The notes under the pieces are model-generated. The model made no database searches and was not told where the DNA came from. It saw only the letters and a list, made by a program, of their open reading frames with translations. Below are positions 24,597 to 37,337 of a stretch of 64,000 nt of DNA, piece after piece. Made by a program: the position numbers and the translations under genes. The stretch is from Lethocerus indicus (lineage: Eukaryota > Arthropoda > Insecta > Hemiptera > Belostomatidae): the NCBI GenBank assembly GCA_019843655.1, contig JACDQD010000007.1, positions 12,449,846-12,513,845 on the forward strand, given 5' to 3'. Numbering within the stretch: position 1 is the stretch's first letter; every line of letters starts with the position of its first letter.

Positions 24597-27500
24597 TGTA
24601 TTTGTGATTTTGATTATATTATATTTTAACAATTATATTTCTATTATCTTTATAAAACGATGTATATTTACACATAGGATTCTATTAAATATTTTATATT
24701 AATTAAACTGAATGATTGCAGTACTATGTCTACTTAATTAATTTAGTAATGAATGAAATAAATGGGTAATCGATCAATTAATCTTTCTTAAAAATATTTA
24801 TTGATAACAAACTGTTTCACAAAAATCACTCTTATACTTGGCATTAGCTGAAATGATTGTTACTTGTAGAGGTTTATTTAAAAGAAAGAGATGTTTATCC
24901 CAAAATATACTTTTTACGGTTTTTAGTATAACCTGAGAAACACCATAAAAAGGTGAATAAAGCAAAGAACTCCGCAACTAAATAATGAACATTGAAATGG
25001 TTCATTGTTGAAATGAACATTCAACATTACTTAAAAAGAAACACCTATACTTTTCTATATTGGGCCTAAAAATAAACATAAGATCTGTGACAAAAGTTTT
25101 TTTTCACCTCTCTTTGGTGTTTCCTGCGTGAGAATTAAAAATATTTTTTATTAACGTATATACTCCTTTTTATCAAACCCATGTGAAAAATGATAATTTC
25201 AGCTAAACTTGTATATTAGGAAAATGTATAAATAAATGAAAATAACACCAATTGCATCAAGTATTCTAATTGTAGAATGGATTGTAGGTAACCCAGTGAG
25301 CTTTCATTTGGTTCTTTGCTTTGTCACTTGACGTAAACAAGGATTTGTAAGCACTGGAAGCTTCTGGATCTTTCGATATTTTATAGTTGTTGGGTTTGAT
25401 CTTTTTTGAATCGCTGACCGTATGTAAACTTGCTACAACTCCCACGGTTGTAGGTGGCCTTTTAGCACCATCTAAAAAAATAACGTTAGAACATTTTACA
25501 GATTTGATACACTAAACAAATTTTGGACATCACTGGCATTTATTTTTTTGTTTGCCAGGCTTCATATCTCTTGGAATATTTTATCTGTTGACATCTCAAT
25601 AGATCTTACCCAACCTTATTTCAACAGAAACACCCAGGATATCTTATAACAACAGGAAAATCAAACTCTCAACCTTGTGGTATAGAGAGCAAAACCTACA
25701 GATTCCTACATTTTTATGCATATAAATTGAAATGTAGAATAGAATGGAAATATTACTTTTAGATAATTTATCGGTGTTTAAGCTGTGCTGTGGTTTGTTA
25801 GAAGTTGAAGGACCCGGGTTCTGTTGTTGTTCTGGGTCTGAATTAGAGGCTGAACTGGAGGCTGAAGGAGCAGAAGCCTGCTGTTTGTTAGCTTTTTTCT
25901 GCGCCTTGGCCCTTGCTTGCCTCGCTTCAAGTCTAGTTGTCATCAAATCAAGATCATTGTCGGCTGCATTCAGTATGACTATGTCACTTTCCTCAATTTC
26001 TATTTGGCACTGCAAAAGATAATATTGTACTTTAATCAAAATTAATATTCAGTTAATCAAAACTATTATTTAGTTAATCAAAACTAATATTCAGTTAATC
26101 AAAATAAATATTCAGGTAATCAAACTATTATTCTGTTAATCAAAACTAATATTCAGTTAGTCAAAATAAATATTCAGGTAATCAAAACCATTATTCAGTT
26201 AATCAAAACTAATATTCAGTTAGTCAAAACTCATAATCAGTTAATCAAAACTATTATTCAGTTAATTAAAACTATTATTGAGTTAATCAAAATTAATATT
26301 CAGAATATCAAAATAAATATTCAGGTAATCATAACTATTATTCAGTTAATCAAAATTAATATTCAGGTTATCAAAACTATTATTCAGTTAATCAATATTA
26401 ATATTCAGTTAATCAAAATAAATATTCAGTTAATCAAAACTATTATTCGGTTAATAGTTCGGTTAATAGCAAAGATTCCTGATTTAAAATATCTGTTGAA
26501 TAGATGTATATTATTTTATAATAATTACTTAATTTAACTGATCTTTAATTAATAAATGTTTAATTTCAAAAGTATAATTGTGATGACAAAATCTAAAACT
26601 GGAAAATGTATAATTAAAATTAGAGCCTGTATTTTATGAAGAAGTAAATTAACTTAATTAAAGTCTTAAAACATTAATTAAGTGGAATTTTTGCATTTAC
26701 AAGAATCATTTTTGTGCCAATTTATTACAGCTGTCCTTAATGCACAAAGTTTACATAAATATTTAATATTTAAAAAAATAATATAACTGTCTCCTTCCTA
26801 TCTTAATGTGTTTGACCCTAAACAGAAAAATAGCATTCAAAATAGTACCAACATAGTACAAATAGTATCAATAGAAACAAAAATTAACCAGGATATCTAC
26901 TGGACAACAAATTACAACAACAATAAACAAATCTAGTGACAACAGTTTACATTAGCTCATTAAACCTTCGAACAAATCAACAGAATTACAGTGCTTAATT
27001 ATTATAAAAATAAATATCTATTTGTTATTTATATTAAAACTGCGCATTATGAATTATCAATTCCAAATATGGTCTCAATATGGTGAAGTTAATTACACAA
27101 ACAGAGTCTGCTTGCTGTTTTTCTGATGAATAATATAATTAACAAGTAATATAATTTAATTATTAATTTTCTTCTCACTTTGTGACAAAGATTACCCTTC
27201 AGTTGTTTCATGGCTCGTTCAGAAATTACACACCCACATTTCCATGAAAAACAAAACTTGAATTTGCCATTCATTTCAAGCCCAATTATGGGACATATGT
27301 AGGCGGCAGTCTGGTGGTCAACATAAATGTCACTCTTTCCTTCTCTAGGAGTGAATGCTGGATTCGGAGTCAAATTCAATTCTTTAATGTCCTATAAACA
27401 AAAGAAAAAGATTTAACATAAATAATACATTGCAGTATAAAAAACTCAACACTTTCAATTCCACTCAGAATGTTTTTCAGAATGGAAAGAGTAATTTTTA

Positions 27501-27801
27501 GCTGACCAGAATACAAGCCAGTAATTTCAATAAGACAATATATTTCAGCACCTAAAGTAACATAAAATTTTCAACTTCTTCAGTCATAAAATGATAGCTA
27601 GTTTACATTATTAGTAAATAATGTCATTCATAAAGCAATAGAAGAAAGATATCTTTAGTGTAGATACATAGTGCAATAACAATTTTACACTGTTATATGA
27701 ATACACTGATTATATTGACACAGAAGATAGAATCAAAATATTAACTTTATTAATTAATAATAAGTCTAATTATCTAGCCGGTCGGGGTATACAAGTGATA
27801 T
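24597..27801 (-). pseudogene. RTF2 3' exons, array C copy 1 (intact but orphaned)
   Basis: Exon 3 is at 27179-27391, exon 4 at 25757-26009 and exon 5 at 25266-25471, with stop at 25268-25266. All have the same lengths and phases as in copy 7, and all three reading frames are undamaged. The copy is separated from exons 1-2 by more than 21 kb and six other terminal exons, each with its own polyadenylation signal, and no promoter is evident, so it is probably not used. It is the farthest copy from the promoter. Like copy 8, its intron minisatellite has an extra unit that copies 2-7 lack. Confidence 0.85.
26040..26470 (-). repeat. 21-bp AT-rich minisatellite in RTF2 intron 3
   Basis: About 20 imperfect copies of a 21-bp unit built on AATCAAAACTATTATTCAG, between exons 3 and 4. 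Equivalent stretches lie at about 29232-29637, 32416-32820, 35602-36007, 38781-39186, 41952-42358 and 45130-45537. Copy 1 carries an extra AAATAAATATTCAGGTAATC module near 26103 that copies 2-7 lack. Confidence 0.9.
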
Positions 27802-30800
27802 TGTATTTGTGATTTTGATTATATTATATTTTAACAATTATATTTCTATTATCTTTATAAAACGATGTATATTTACACATAGGATTCTATTAAATATTTT
27901 ATATTAATTAAACTGAATGATTGCAGTACTATGTCTACTTAATTAATTTAGTAATGAATGAAATAAATGGGTAATCGATCAATTAATCTTTCTTAAAAAT
28001 ATTTATTGATAACAAACTGTTTCACAAAAATCACTCTTATACTTGGCATTAGCTGAAATGATTGTTACTTGTAGAGGTTTATTTAAAAGAAAGAGATGTT
28101 TATCCCAAAATATACTTTTACGGTTTTAGTATAACCTGAGAAACACCATAAAAGGTGAATAAAGCAAAGAACTCCGCAACTAAATAATGAACATTGAAAT
28201 GGTTCATTGTTGAAATGAACATTCAACATTACTTAAAAAGAAACACCTATACTTTTCTATATTGGGCCTAAAATAAACATAAGATCTGTGACAAAAGTTT
28301 TTTCACCTCTCTTTGGTGTTTCCTGCGTGAGAATTAAAAATATTTTTTATTAACGTATATACTCCTTTTATCAAACCCATGTGAAAATGATAATTTCAGC
28401 TAAACTTGTATATTAGGAAAATGTATAAATAAATGAAAATAACACCAATTGCATCAAGTATTCTAATTGTAGAATGGATTGTAGGTAACCCAGTGAGCTT
28501 TCATTTGGTTCTTTGCTTTGTCACTTGACGTAAACAAGGATTTGTAAGCACTGGAAGCTTCTGGATCTTTCGATATTTTATAGTTGTTGGGTTTGATCTT
28601 TTTGAATCGCTGACCGTATGTAAACTTGCTACAACTCCCACGGTTGTAGGTGGCCTTTAGCACCATCTAAAAATAACGTTAGAACATTTTACAGATTTGA
28701 TACACTAAACAAATTTTGGACATCACTGGCATTTATTTTTTGTTTGCCAGGCTTCATATCTCTTGGAATATTTTATCTGTTGACATCTCAATAGATCTTA
28801 CCCAACCTTATTTCAACAGAAACACCCAGGATATCTTATAACAACAGGAAAAATCAAACTCTCAACCTTGTGGTATAGAGAGCAAAACCTACAGATTCCT
28901 ACATTTTTATGCATATAAATTGAAATGTAGAATAGAATGGAAATATTACTTTTAGATAATTTATCGGTGTTTAAGCTGTGCTGTGGTTTGTTAGAAGTTG
29001 AAGGACCGGGTTCTGTTGTTGTTCTGGGTCTGAATTAGAGGCTGAACTGGAGGCTGAAGGAGCAGAAGCCTGCTGTTTGTTAGCTTTTTTCTGCGCCTTG
29101 GCCCTTGCTTGCCTCGCTTCAAGTCTAGTTGTCATCAAATCAAGATCATTGTCGGCTGCATTCAGTATGACTATGTCACTTTCCTCAATTTCTATTTGGC
29201 ACTGCAAAAGATAATATTGTACTTTAATCAAAATTAATATTCAGTTAATCAAAACTATTATTTAGTTAATCAAAACTAATATTCAGTTAATCAAACTATT
29301 ATTCTGTTAATCAAAACTAATATTCAGTTAGTCAAAATAAATATTCAGGTAATCAAAACCATTATTCAGTTAATCAAAACTAATATTCAGTTAGTCAAAA
29401 CTCATAATCAGTTAATCAAAACTATTATTCAGTTAATTAAAACTATTATTGAGTTAATCAAAATTAATATTCAGAATATCAAAATAAATATTCAGGTAAT
29501 CATAACTATTATTCAGTTAATCAAAATTAATATTCAGGTTATCAAAACTATTATTCAGTTAATCAATATTAATATTCAGTTAATCAAAATAAATATTCAG
29601 TTAATCAAAACTATTATTCGGTTAATAGTTCGGTTAATAGCAAAGATTCCTGATTTAAAATATCTGTTGAATAGATGTATATTATTTTATAATAATTACT
29701 TAATTTAACTGATCTTTAATTAATAAATGTTTAATTTCAAAAGTATAATTGTGATGACAAAATCTAAAACTGGAAAATGTATAATTAAAATTAGAGCCTG
29801 TATTTTATGAAGAAGTAAATTAACTTAATTAAAGTCTTAAAACATTAATTAAGTGGAATTTTTGCATTTACAAGAATCATTTTTGTGCCAATTTATTACA
29901 GCTGTCCTTAATGCACAAAGTTTACATAAATATTTAATATTTAAAAAAATAATATAACTGTCTCCTTCCTATCTTAATGTGTTTGACCCTAAACAGAAAA
30001 ATAGCATTCAAAATAGTACCAACATAGTACAAATAGTATCAATAGAAACAAAAATTAACCAGGATATCTACTGGACAACAAATTACAACAACAATAAACA
30101 AATCTAGTGACAACAGTTTACATTAGCTCATTAAACCTTCGGAACAAATCAACAGAATTACAGTGCTTAATTATTATAAAAAATAAATATCTATTTGTTA
30201 TTTATATTAAAACTGCGCATTATGAATTATCAATTCCAAATATGGTCTCAATATGGTGAAGTTAATTACACAAACAGAGTCTGCTTGCTGTTTTTCTGAT
30301 GAATAATATAATTAACAAGTAATATAATTTAATTATTAATTTTCTTCTCACTTTGTGACAAAGATTACCCTTCAGTTGTTTCATGGCTCGTTCAGAAATT
30401 ACACACCCACATTTCCATGAAAAACAAAACTTGAATTTGCCATTCATTTCAAGCCCAATTATGGGACATATGTAGGCGGCAGTCTGGTGGTCAACATAAA
30501 TGTCACTCTTTCCTTCTCTAGGAGTGAATGCTGGATTCGGAGTCAAATTCAATTCTTTAATGTCCTATAAACAAAAGAAAAAGATTTAACATAAATAATA
30601 CATTGCAGTATAAAAAACTCAACACTTTCAATTCCACTCAGAATGTTTTTCAGAATGGAAAGAGTAATTTTAGCTGACCAGAATACAAGCCAGTAATTTC
30701 AATAAGACAATATATTTCAGCACCTAAAGTAACATAAAATTTTCAACTTCTTCAGTCATAAAATGATAGCTAGTTTACATTATTAGTAAATAATGTCATT

Positions 30801-30976
30801 CATAAAGCAATAGAAGAAAGATATCTTTAGTGTAGATACATAGTGCAATAACAATTTTACACTGTTATATGAATACACTGATTATATTGACACAGAAGAT
30901 AGAATCAAAATATTAACTTTATTAATTAATAATAAGTCTAATTATCTAGCCCGGTCCGGAGTATACCAAGTGATAT
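27802..30976 (-). pseudogene. RTF2 3' exons, array C copy 2 (frameshifted)
   Basis: Exon 3 at 30352-30564 is intact. Exon 4 at 28950-29201 is one base short (a C lost in the CCCGGG run), which shifts the frame after the glutamine run. Exon 5 at 28463-28666 is two bases short (one A lost from each of two A runs); in the true frame this gives an early stop, although an ATG frame runs open across it. All losses are in homopolymers. Confidence 0.85.
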
Positions 30977-33900
30977 TGTATTTGTGATTTTGATTATATT
31001 ATATTTTAACAATTATATTTCTATTATCTTTATAAAACGATGTATATTTACACATAGGATTCTATTAAATATTTTATATTAATTAAACTGAATGATTGCA
31101 GTACTATGTCTACTTAATTAATTTAGTAATGAATGAAATAAATGGGTAATCGATCAATTAATCTTTCTTAAAAATATTTATTGATAACAAACTGTTTCAC
31201 AAAAATCACTCTTATACTTGGCATTAGCTGAAATGATTGTTACTTGTAGAGGTTTATTTAAAAGAAAGAGATGTTTATCCCAAAATATACTTTTTACGGT
31301 TTTTAGTATAACCTGAGAAACACCATAAAAAGGTGAATAAAGCAAAGAACTCCGCAACTAAATAATGAACATTGAAATGGTTCATTGTTGAAATGAACAT
31401 TCAACATTACTTAAAAAGAAACACCTATACTTTTCTATATTGGGCCTAAAAATAAACATAAGATCTGTGACAAAAGTTTTTTTTCACCTCTCTTTGGTGT
31501 TTCCTGCGTGAGAATTAAAAATATTTTTTTATTAACGTATATACTCCTTTTATCAAACCCATGTGAAAATGATAATTTCAGCTAAACTTGTATATTAGGA
31601 AAATGTATAAATAAATGAAAATAACACCAATTGCATCAAGTATTCTAATTGTAGAATGGATTGTAGGTAACCCAGTGAGCTTTCATTTGGTTCTTTGCTA
31701 TCCTTGGCGTAAACAAGGATTTGTAAGCACTGGAAGCTTCTGGATCTTTCGATATTTTATAGTTGTTGGGTTTGATCTTTTTGAATCGCTGACCGTATGT
31801 AAACTTGCTACAACTCCCACGGTTGTAGGTGGCCTTTTAGCACCATCTAAAAAAATAACGTTAGAACATTTTACAGATTTGATACACTAAACAAATTTTG
31901 GACATCACTGGCATTTATTTTTTTGTTTGCCAGGCTTCATATCTCTTGGAATATTTTATCTGTTGACATCTCAATAGATCTTACCCAACCTTATTTCAAC
32001 AGAAACACCCAGGATATCTTATAACAACAGGAAAAATCAAACTCTCAACCTTGTGGTATAGAGAGCAAAACCTACAGATTCCTACATTTTTATGCATATA
32101 AATTGAAATGTAGAATAGAATGGAAATATTACTTTTAGATAATTTATCGGTGTTTAAGCTGTGCTGTGGTTTGTTAGAAGTTGAAGGACCCAGGTTCTGT
32201 TATTGTTCTGGGGTCTGAATTAGAGGCTGAACTGGAGGCTGAAGGAGCAGAAGCCTGCTGTTTGTTAGCTTTTTCTGCGCCTTGGCCCTTGCTTGCCTCG
32301 CTTCAAGTCTAGTTGTCATCAAATCAAGATCATTGTCGGCTGCATTCAGTATGACTATGTCACTTTCCTCAATTTCTATTTGGCACTGCAAAAGATAATA
32401 TTGTACTTTAATCAAAATTAATATTCAGTTAATCAAAACTATTATTTAGTTAATCAAAACTAATATTCAGTTAATCAAACTATTATTCTGTTAATCAAAA
32501 CTAATATTCAGTTAGTCAAAATAAATATTCAGGTAATCAAAACCATTATTCAGTTAATCAAAACTAATATTCAGTTAGTCAAAACTCATAATCAGTTAAT
32601 CAAAACTATTATTCAGTTAATTAAAACTATTATTGAGTTAATCAAAATTAATATTCAGAATATCAAAATAAATATTCAGGTAATCATAACTATTATTCAG
32701 TTAATCAAAATTAATATTCAGGTTATCAAAACTATTATTCAGTTAATCAATATTAATATTCAGTTAATCAAAATAAATATTCAGTTAATCAAAACTATTA
32801 TTCGGTTAATAGTTCAGTTAATAGCAAAGATTCCTGATTTAAAATATCTGTTGAATAGATGTATATTATTTTATAATAATTACTTAATTTAACTGATCTT
32901 TAATTAATAAATGTTTAATTTCAAAAGTATAATTGTGATGACAAAATCTAAAACTGGAAAATGTATAATTAAAATTAGAGCCTGTATTTTATGAAGAAGT
33001 AAATTAACTTAATTAAAGTCTTAAAACATTAATTAAGTGGAATTTTTGCATTTACAAGAATCATTTTTGTGCCAATTTATTACAGCTGTCCTTAATGCAC
33101 AAAGTTTACATAAATATTTAATATTTAAAAAAATAATATAACTGTCTCCTTCCTATCTTAATGTGTTTGACCCTAAACAGAAAAATAGCATTCAAAATAG
33201 TACCAACATAGTACAAATAGTATCAATAGAAACAAAAATTAACCAGGATATCTACTGGACAACAAATTACAACAACAATAAACAAATCTAGTGACAACAG
33301 TTTACATTAGCTCATTAAACCTTCGGAACAAATCAACAGAATTACAGTGCTTAATTATTATAAAAAATAAATATCTATTTGTTATTTATATTAAAACTGC
33401 GCATTATGAATTATCAATTCCAAATATGGTCTCAATATGGTGAAGTTAATTACACAAACAGAGTCTGCTTGCTGTTTTTCTGATGAATAATATAATTAAC
33501 AAGTAATATAATTTAATTATTAATTTTCTTCTCACTTTGTGACAAAGATTACCCTTCAGTTGTTTCATGGCTCGTTCAGAAATTACACACCCACATTTCC
33601 ATGAAAACAAAACTTGAATTTGCCATTCATTTCAAGCCCAATTATGGGACATATGTAGGCGGCAGTCTGGTGGTCAACATAAATGTCACTCTTTCCTTCT
33701 CTAGGAGTGAATGCTGGATTCGGAGTCAAATTCAATTCTTTAATGTCCTATAAACAAAAGAAAAAGATTTAACATAAATAATACATTGCAGTATAAAAAC
33801 TCAACACTTTCAATTCCACTCAGAATGTTTTTCAGAATGGAAAGAGTAATTTTAGCTGACCAGAATACAAGCCAGTAATTTCAATAAGACAATATATTTC

Positions 33901-34154
33901 AGCACCTAAAGTAACATAAAATTTTCAACTTCTTCAGTCATAAAATGATAGCTAGTTTACATTATTAGTAAATAATGTCATTCATAAAGCAATAGAAGAA
34001 AGATATCTTTAGTGTAGATACATAGTGCAATAACAATTTTACACTGTTATATGAATACACTGATTATATTGACACAGAAGATAGAATCAAAATATTAACT
34101 TTATTAATTAATAATAAGTCTAATTATCTAGCCGGTCGGCGATACAAGTGATAT
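30977..34154 (-). pseudogene. RTF2 3' exons, array C copy 3 (frameshifted)
   Basis: Exon 3 at 33536-33747 is one base short (AAAA for AAAAA). Exon 4 at 32133-32385 loses one T-run base and gains a G, so its frame is wrong between the two. Exon 5 at 31645-31846 is four bases short and includes a real local rearrangement: the CTTTGTCACTTGACG block is replaced by a shorter CTATCCTTGGCG. This is the most damaged complete copy. Confidence 0.85.
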
Positions 34155-37100
34155 TGTATTTGTGATTTTGATTATATTATATTTTAACAATTATATTTCC
34201 TTATCTTTTATAAAGCGATGTATACTTTACACATGAGGATTTCTATTAAATATTTTATATTAATTAAACTGAATGATTGCAGTACTATGTCTACTTAATT
34301 AATTTAGTAATGAATGAAATAAATGGGTAATCGATCAATTAATCTTTCTTAAAAATATTTATTGATAACAAACTGTTTCACAAAAATCACTCTTATACTT
34401 GGCATTAGCTGAAATGATTGTTACTTGTAGAGGTTTATTTAAAAGAAAGAGATGTTTATCCCAAAATATACTTTTTACGGTTTTTAGTATAACCTGAGAA
34501 ACACCATAAAAAGGTGAATAAAGCAAAGAACTCCGCAACTAAATAATGAACATTGAAATGGTTCATTGTTGAAATGAACATTCAACATTACTTAAAAAGA
34601 AACACCTATACTTTTCTATATTGGGCCTAAAAATAAACATAAGATCTGTGACAAAAGTTTTTTTTCACCTCTCTTTGGTGTTTCCTGCGTGAGAATTAAA
34701 AATATTTTTTTATTAACGTATATACTCCTTTTTATCAAACCCATGTGAAAAATGATAATTTCAGCTAAACTTGTATATTAGGAAAATGTATAAATAAATG
34801 AAAATAACACCAATTGCATCAAGTATTCTAATTGTAGAATGGATTGTAGGTAACCCAGTGAGCTTTCATTTGGTTCTTTGCTTTGTCACTTGACGTAAAC
34901 AAGGATTTGTAAGCACTGGAAGCTTCTGGATCTTTCGATATTTTATAGTTGTTGGGTTTGATCTTTTTTGAATCGCTGACCGTATGTAAACTTGCTACAA
35001 CTCCCACGGTTGTAGGTGGCCTTTTAGCACCATCTAAAAAAATAACGTTAGAACATTTTACAGATTTGATACACTAAACAAATTTTGGACATCACTGGCA
35101 TTTATTTTTTTGTTTGCCAGGCTTCATATCTCTTGGAATATTTTATCTGTTGACATCTCAATAGATCTTACCCAACCTTATTTCAACAGAAACACCCAGG
35201 ATATCTTATAACAACAGGAAAAATCAAACTCTCAACCTTGTGGTATAGAGAGCAAAACCTACAGATTCCTACATTTTTATGCATATAAATTGAAATGTAG
35301 AATAGAATGGAAATATTACTTTTAGATAATTTATCGGTGTTTAAGCTGTGCTGTGGTTTGTTAGAAGTTGAAGGACCCGGTTCTGTTGTTGTTCTGGGTC
35401 TGAATTAGAGGCTGAACTGGAGGCTGAAGGAGCAGAAGCCTGCTGTTTGTTAGCTTTTTTCTGCGCCTTGGCCCTTGCTTGCCTCGCTTCAAGTCTAGTT
35501 GTCATCAAATCAAGATCATTGTCGGCTGCATTCAGTATGACTATGTCACTTTCCTCAATTTCTATTTGGCACTGCAAAAGATAATATTGTACTTTAATCA
35601 AAATTAATATTCAGTTAATCAAAACTATTATTTAGTTAATCAAAACTAATATTCAGTTAATCAAACTATTATTCTGTTAATCAAAACTAATATTCAGTTA
35701 GTCAAAATAAATATTCAGGTAATCAAAACCATTATTCAGTTAATCAAAACTAATATTCAGTTAGTCAAAACTCATAATCAGTTAATCAAAACTATTATTC
35801 AGTTAATTAAAACTATTATTGAGTTAATCAAAATTAATATTCAGAATATCAAAATAAATATTCAGGTAATCATAACTATTATTCAGTTAATCAAAATTAA
35901 TATTCAGGTTATCAAAACTATTATTCAGTTAATCAATATTAATATTCAGTTAATCAAAATAAATATTCAGTTAATCAAAACTATTATTCGGTTAATAGTT
36001 CGGTTAATAGCAAAGATTCCTGATTTAAAATATCTGTTGAATAGATGTATATTATTTTATAATAATTACTTAATTTAACTGATCTTTAATTAATAAATGT
36101 TTAATTTCAAAAGTATAATTGTGATGACAAAATCTAAAACTGGAAAATGTATAATTAAAATTAGAGCCTGTATTTTATGAAGAAGTAAATTAACTTAATT
36201 AAAGTCTTAAAACATTAATTAAGTGGAATTTTGCATTTACAAGAATCATTTTGTGCCAATTTATTACAGCTGTCCTTAATGCACAAAGTTTACATAAATA
36301 TTTAATATTTAAAAAATAATATAACTGTCTCCTTCCTATCTTAATGTGTTTGACCCTAAACAGAAAAATAGCATTCAAAATAGTACCAACATAGTACAAA
36401 TAGTATCAATAGAAACAAAAATTAACCAGGATATCTACTGGACAACAAATTACAACAACAATAAACAAATCTAGTGACAACAGTTTACATTAGCTCATTA
36501 AACCTTCGAACAAATCAACAGAATTACAGTGCTTAATTATTATAAAAATAAATATCTATTTGTTATTTATATTAAAACTGCGCATTATGAATTATCAATT
36601 CCAAATATGGTCTCAATATGGTGAAGTTAATTACACAAACAGAGTCTGCTTGCTGTTTTTCTGATGAATAATATAATTAACAAGTAATATAATTTAATTA
36701 TTAATTTTCTTCTCACTTTGTGACAAAGATTACCCTTCAGTTGTTTCATGGCTCGTTCAGAAATTACACACCCACATTTCCATGAAAACAAAACTTGAAT
36801 TTGCCATTCATTTCAAGCCCAATTATGGGACATATGTAGGCGGCAGTCTGGTGGTCAACATAAATGTCACTCTTTCCTTCTCTAGGAGTGAATGCTGGAT
36901 TCGAGTCAAATTCAATTCTTTAATGTCCTATAAACAAAAGAAAAGATTTAACATAAATAATACATTGCAGTATAAAAACTCAACACTTTCAATTCCACTC
37001 AGAATGTTTTTCAGAATGGAAAGAGTAATTTTAGCTGACCAGAATACAAGCCAGTAATTTCAATAAGACAATATATTTCAGCACCTAAAGTAACATAAAA

Positions 37101-37337
37101 TTTTCAACTTCTTCAGTCATAAAATGATAGCTAGTTTACATTATTAGTAAATAATGTCATTCATAAAGCAATAGAAGAAAGATATCTTTAGTGTAGATAC
37201 ATAGTGCAATAACAATTTTACACTGTTATATGAATACACTGATTATATTGACACAGAAGATAGAATCAAAATATTAACTTTATTAATTAATAATAAGTCT
37301 AATTATCTAGCCGGTCGGGGGCGTATACAAGTGATAT
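34155..37337 (-). pseudogene. RTF2 3' exons, array C copy 4 (frameshifted)
   Basis: Exon 5 at 34828-35033 is intact. Exon 4 at 35320-35571 is one base short in the CCCGGG run. Exon 3 at 36717-36927 is two bases short (one A, and one G in TCGGAG). The unit start (about 34196-34245) also has several run-length gains not seen elsewhere. Confidence 0.85.

Noticed and set aside
28463..28666. ATG-initiated 67-codon frame over exon 5 of copy 2
   Set aside because: It is open only because two A runs are each one base short; the true exon 5 frame enters mid-codon and is set by copies 1 and 4-8.
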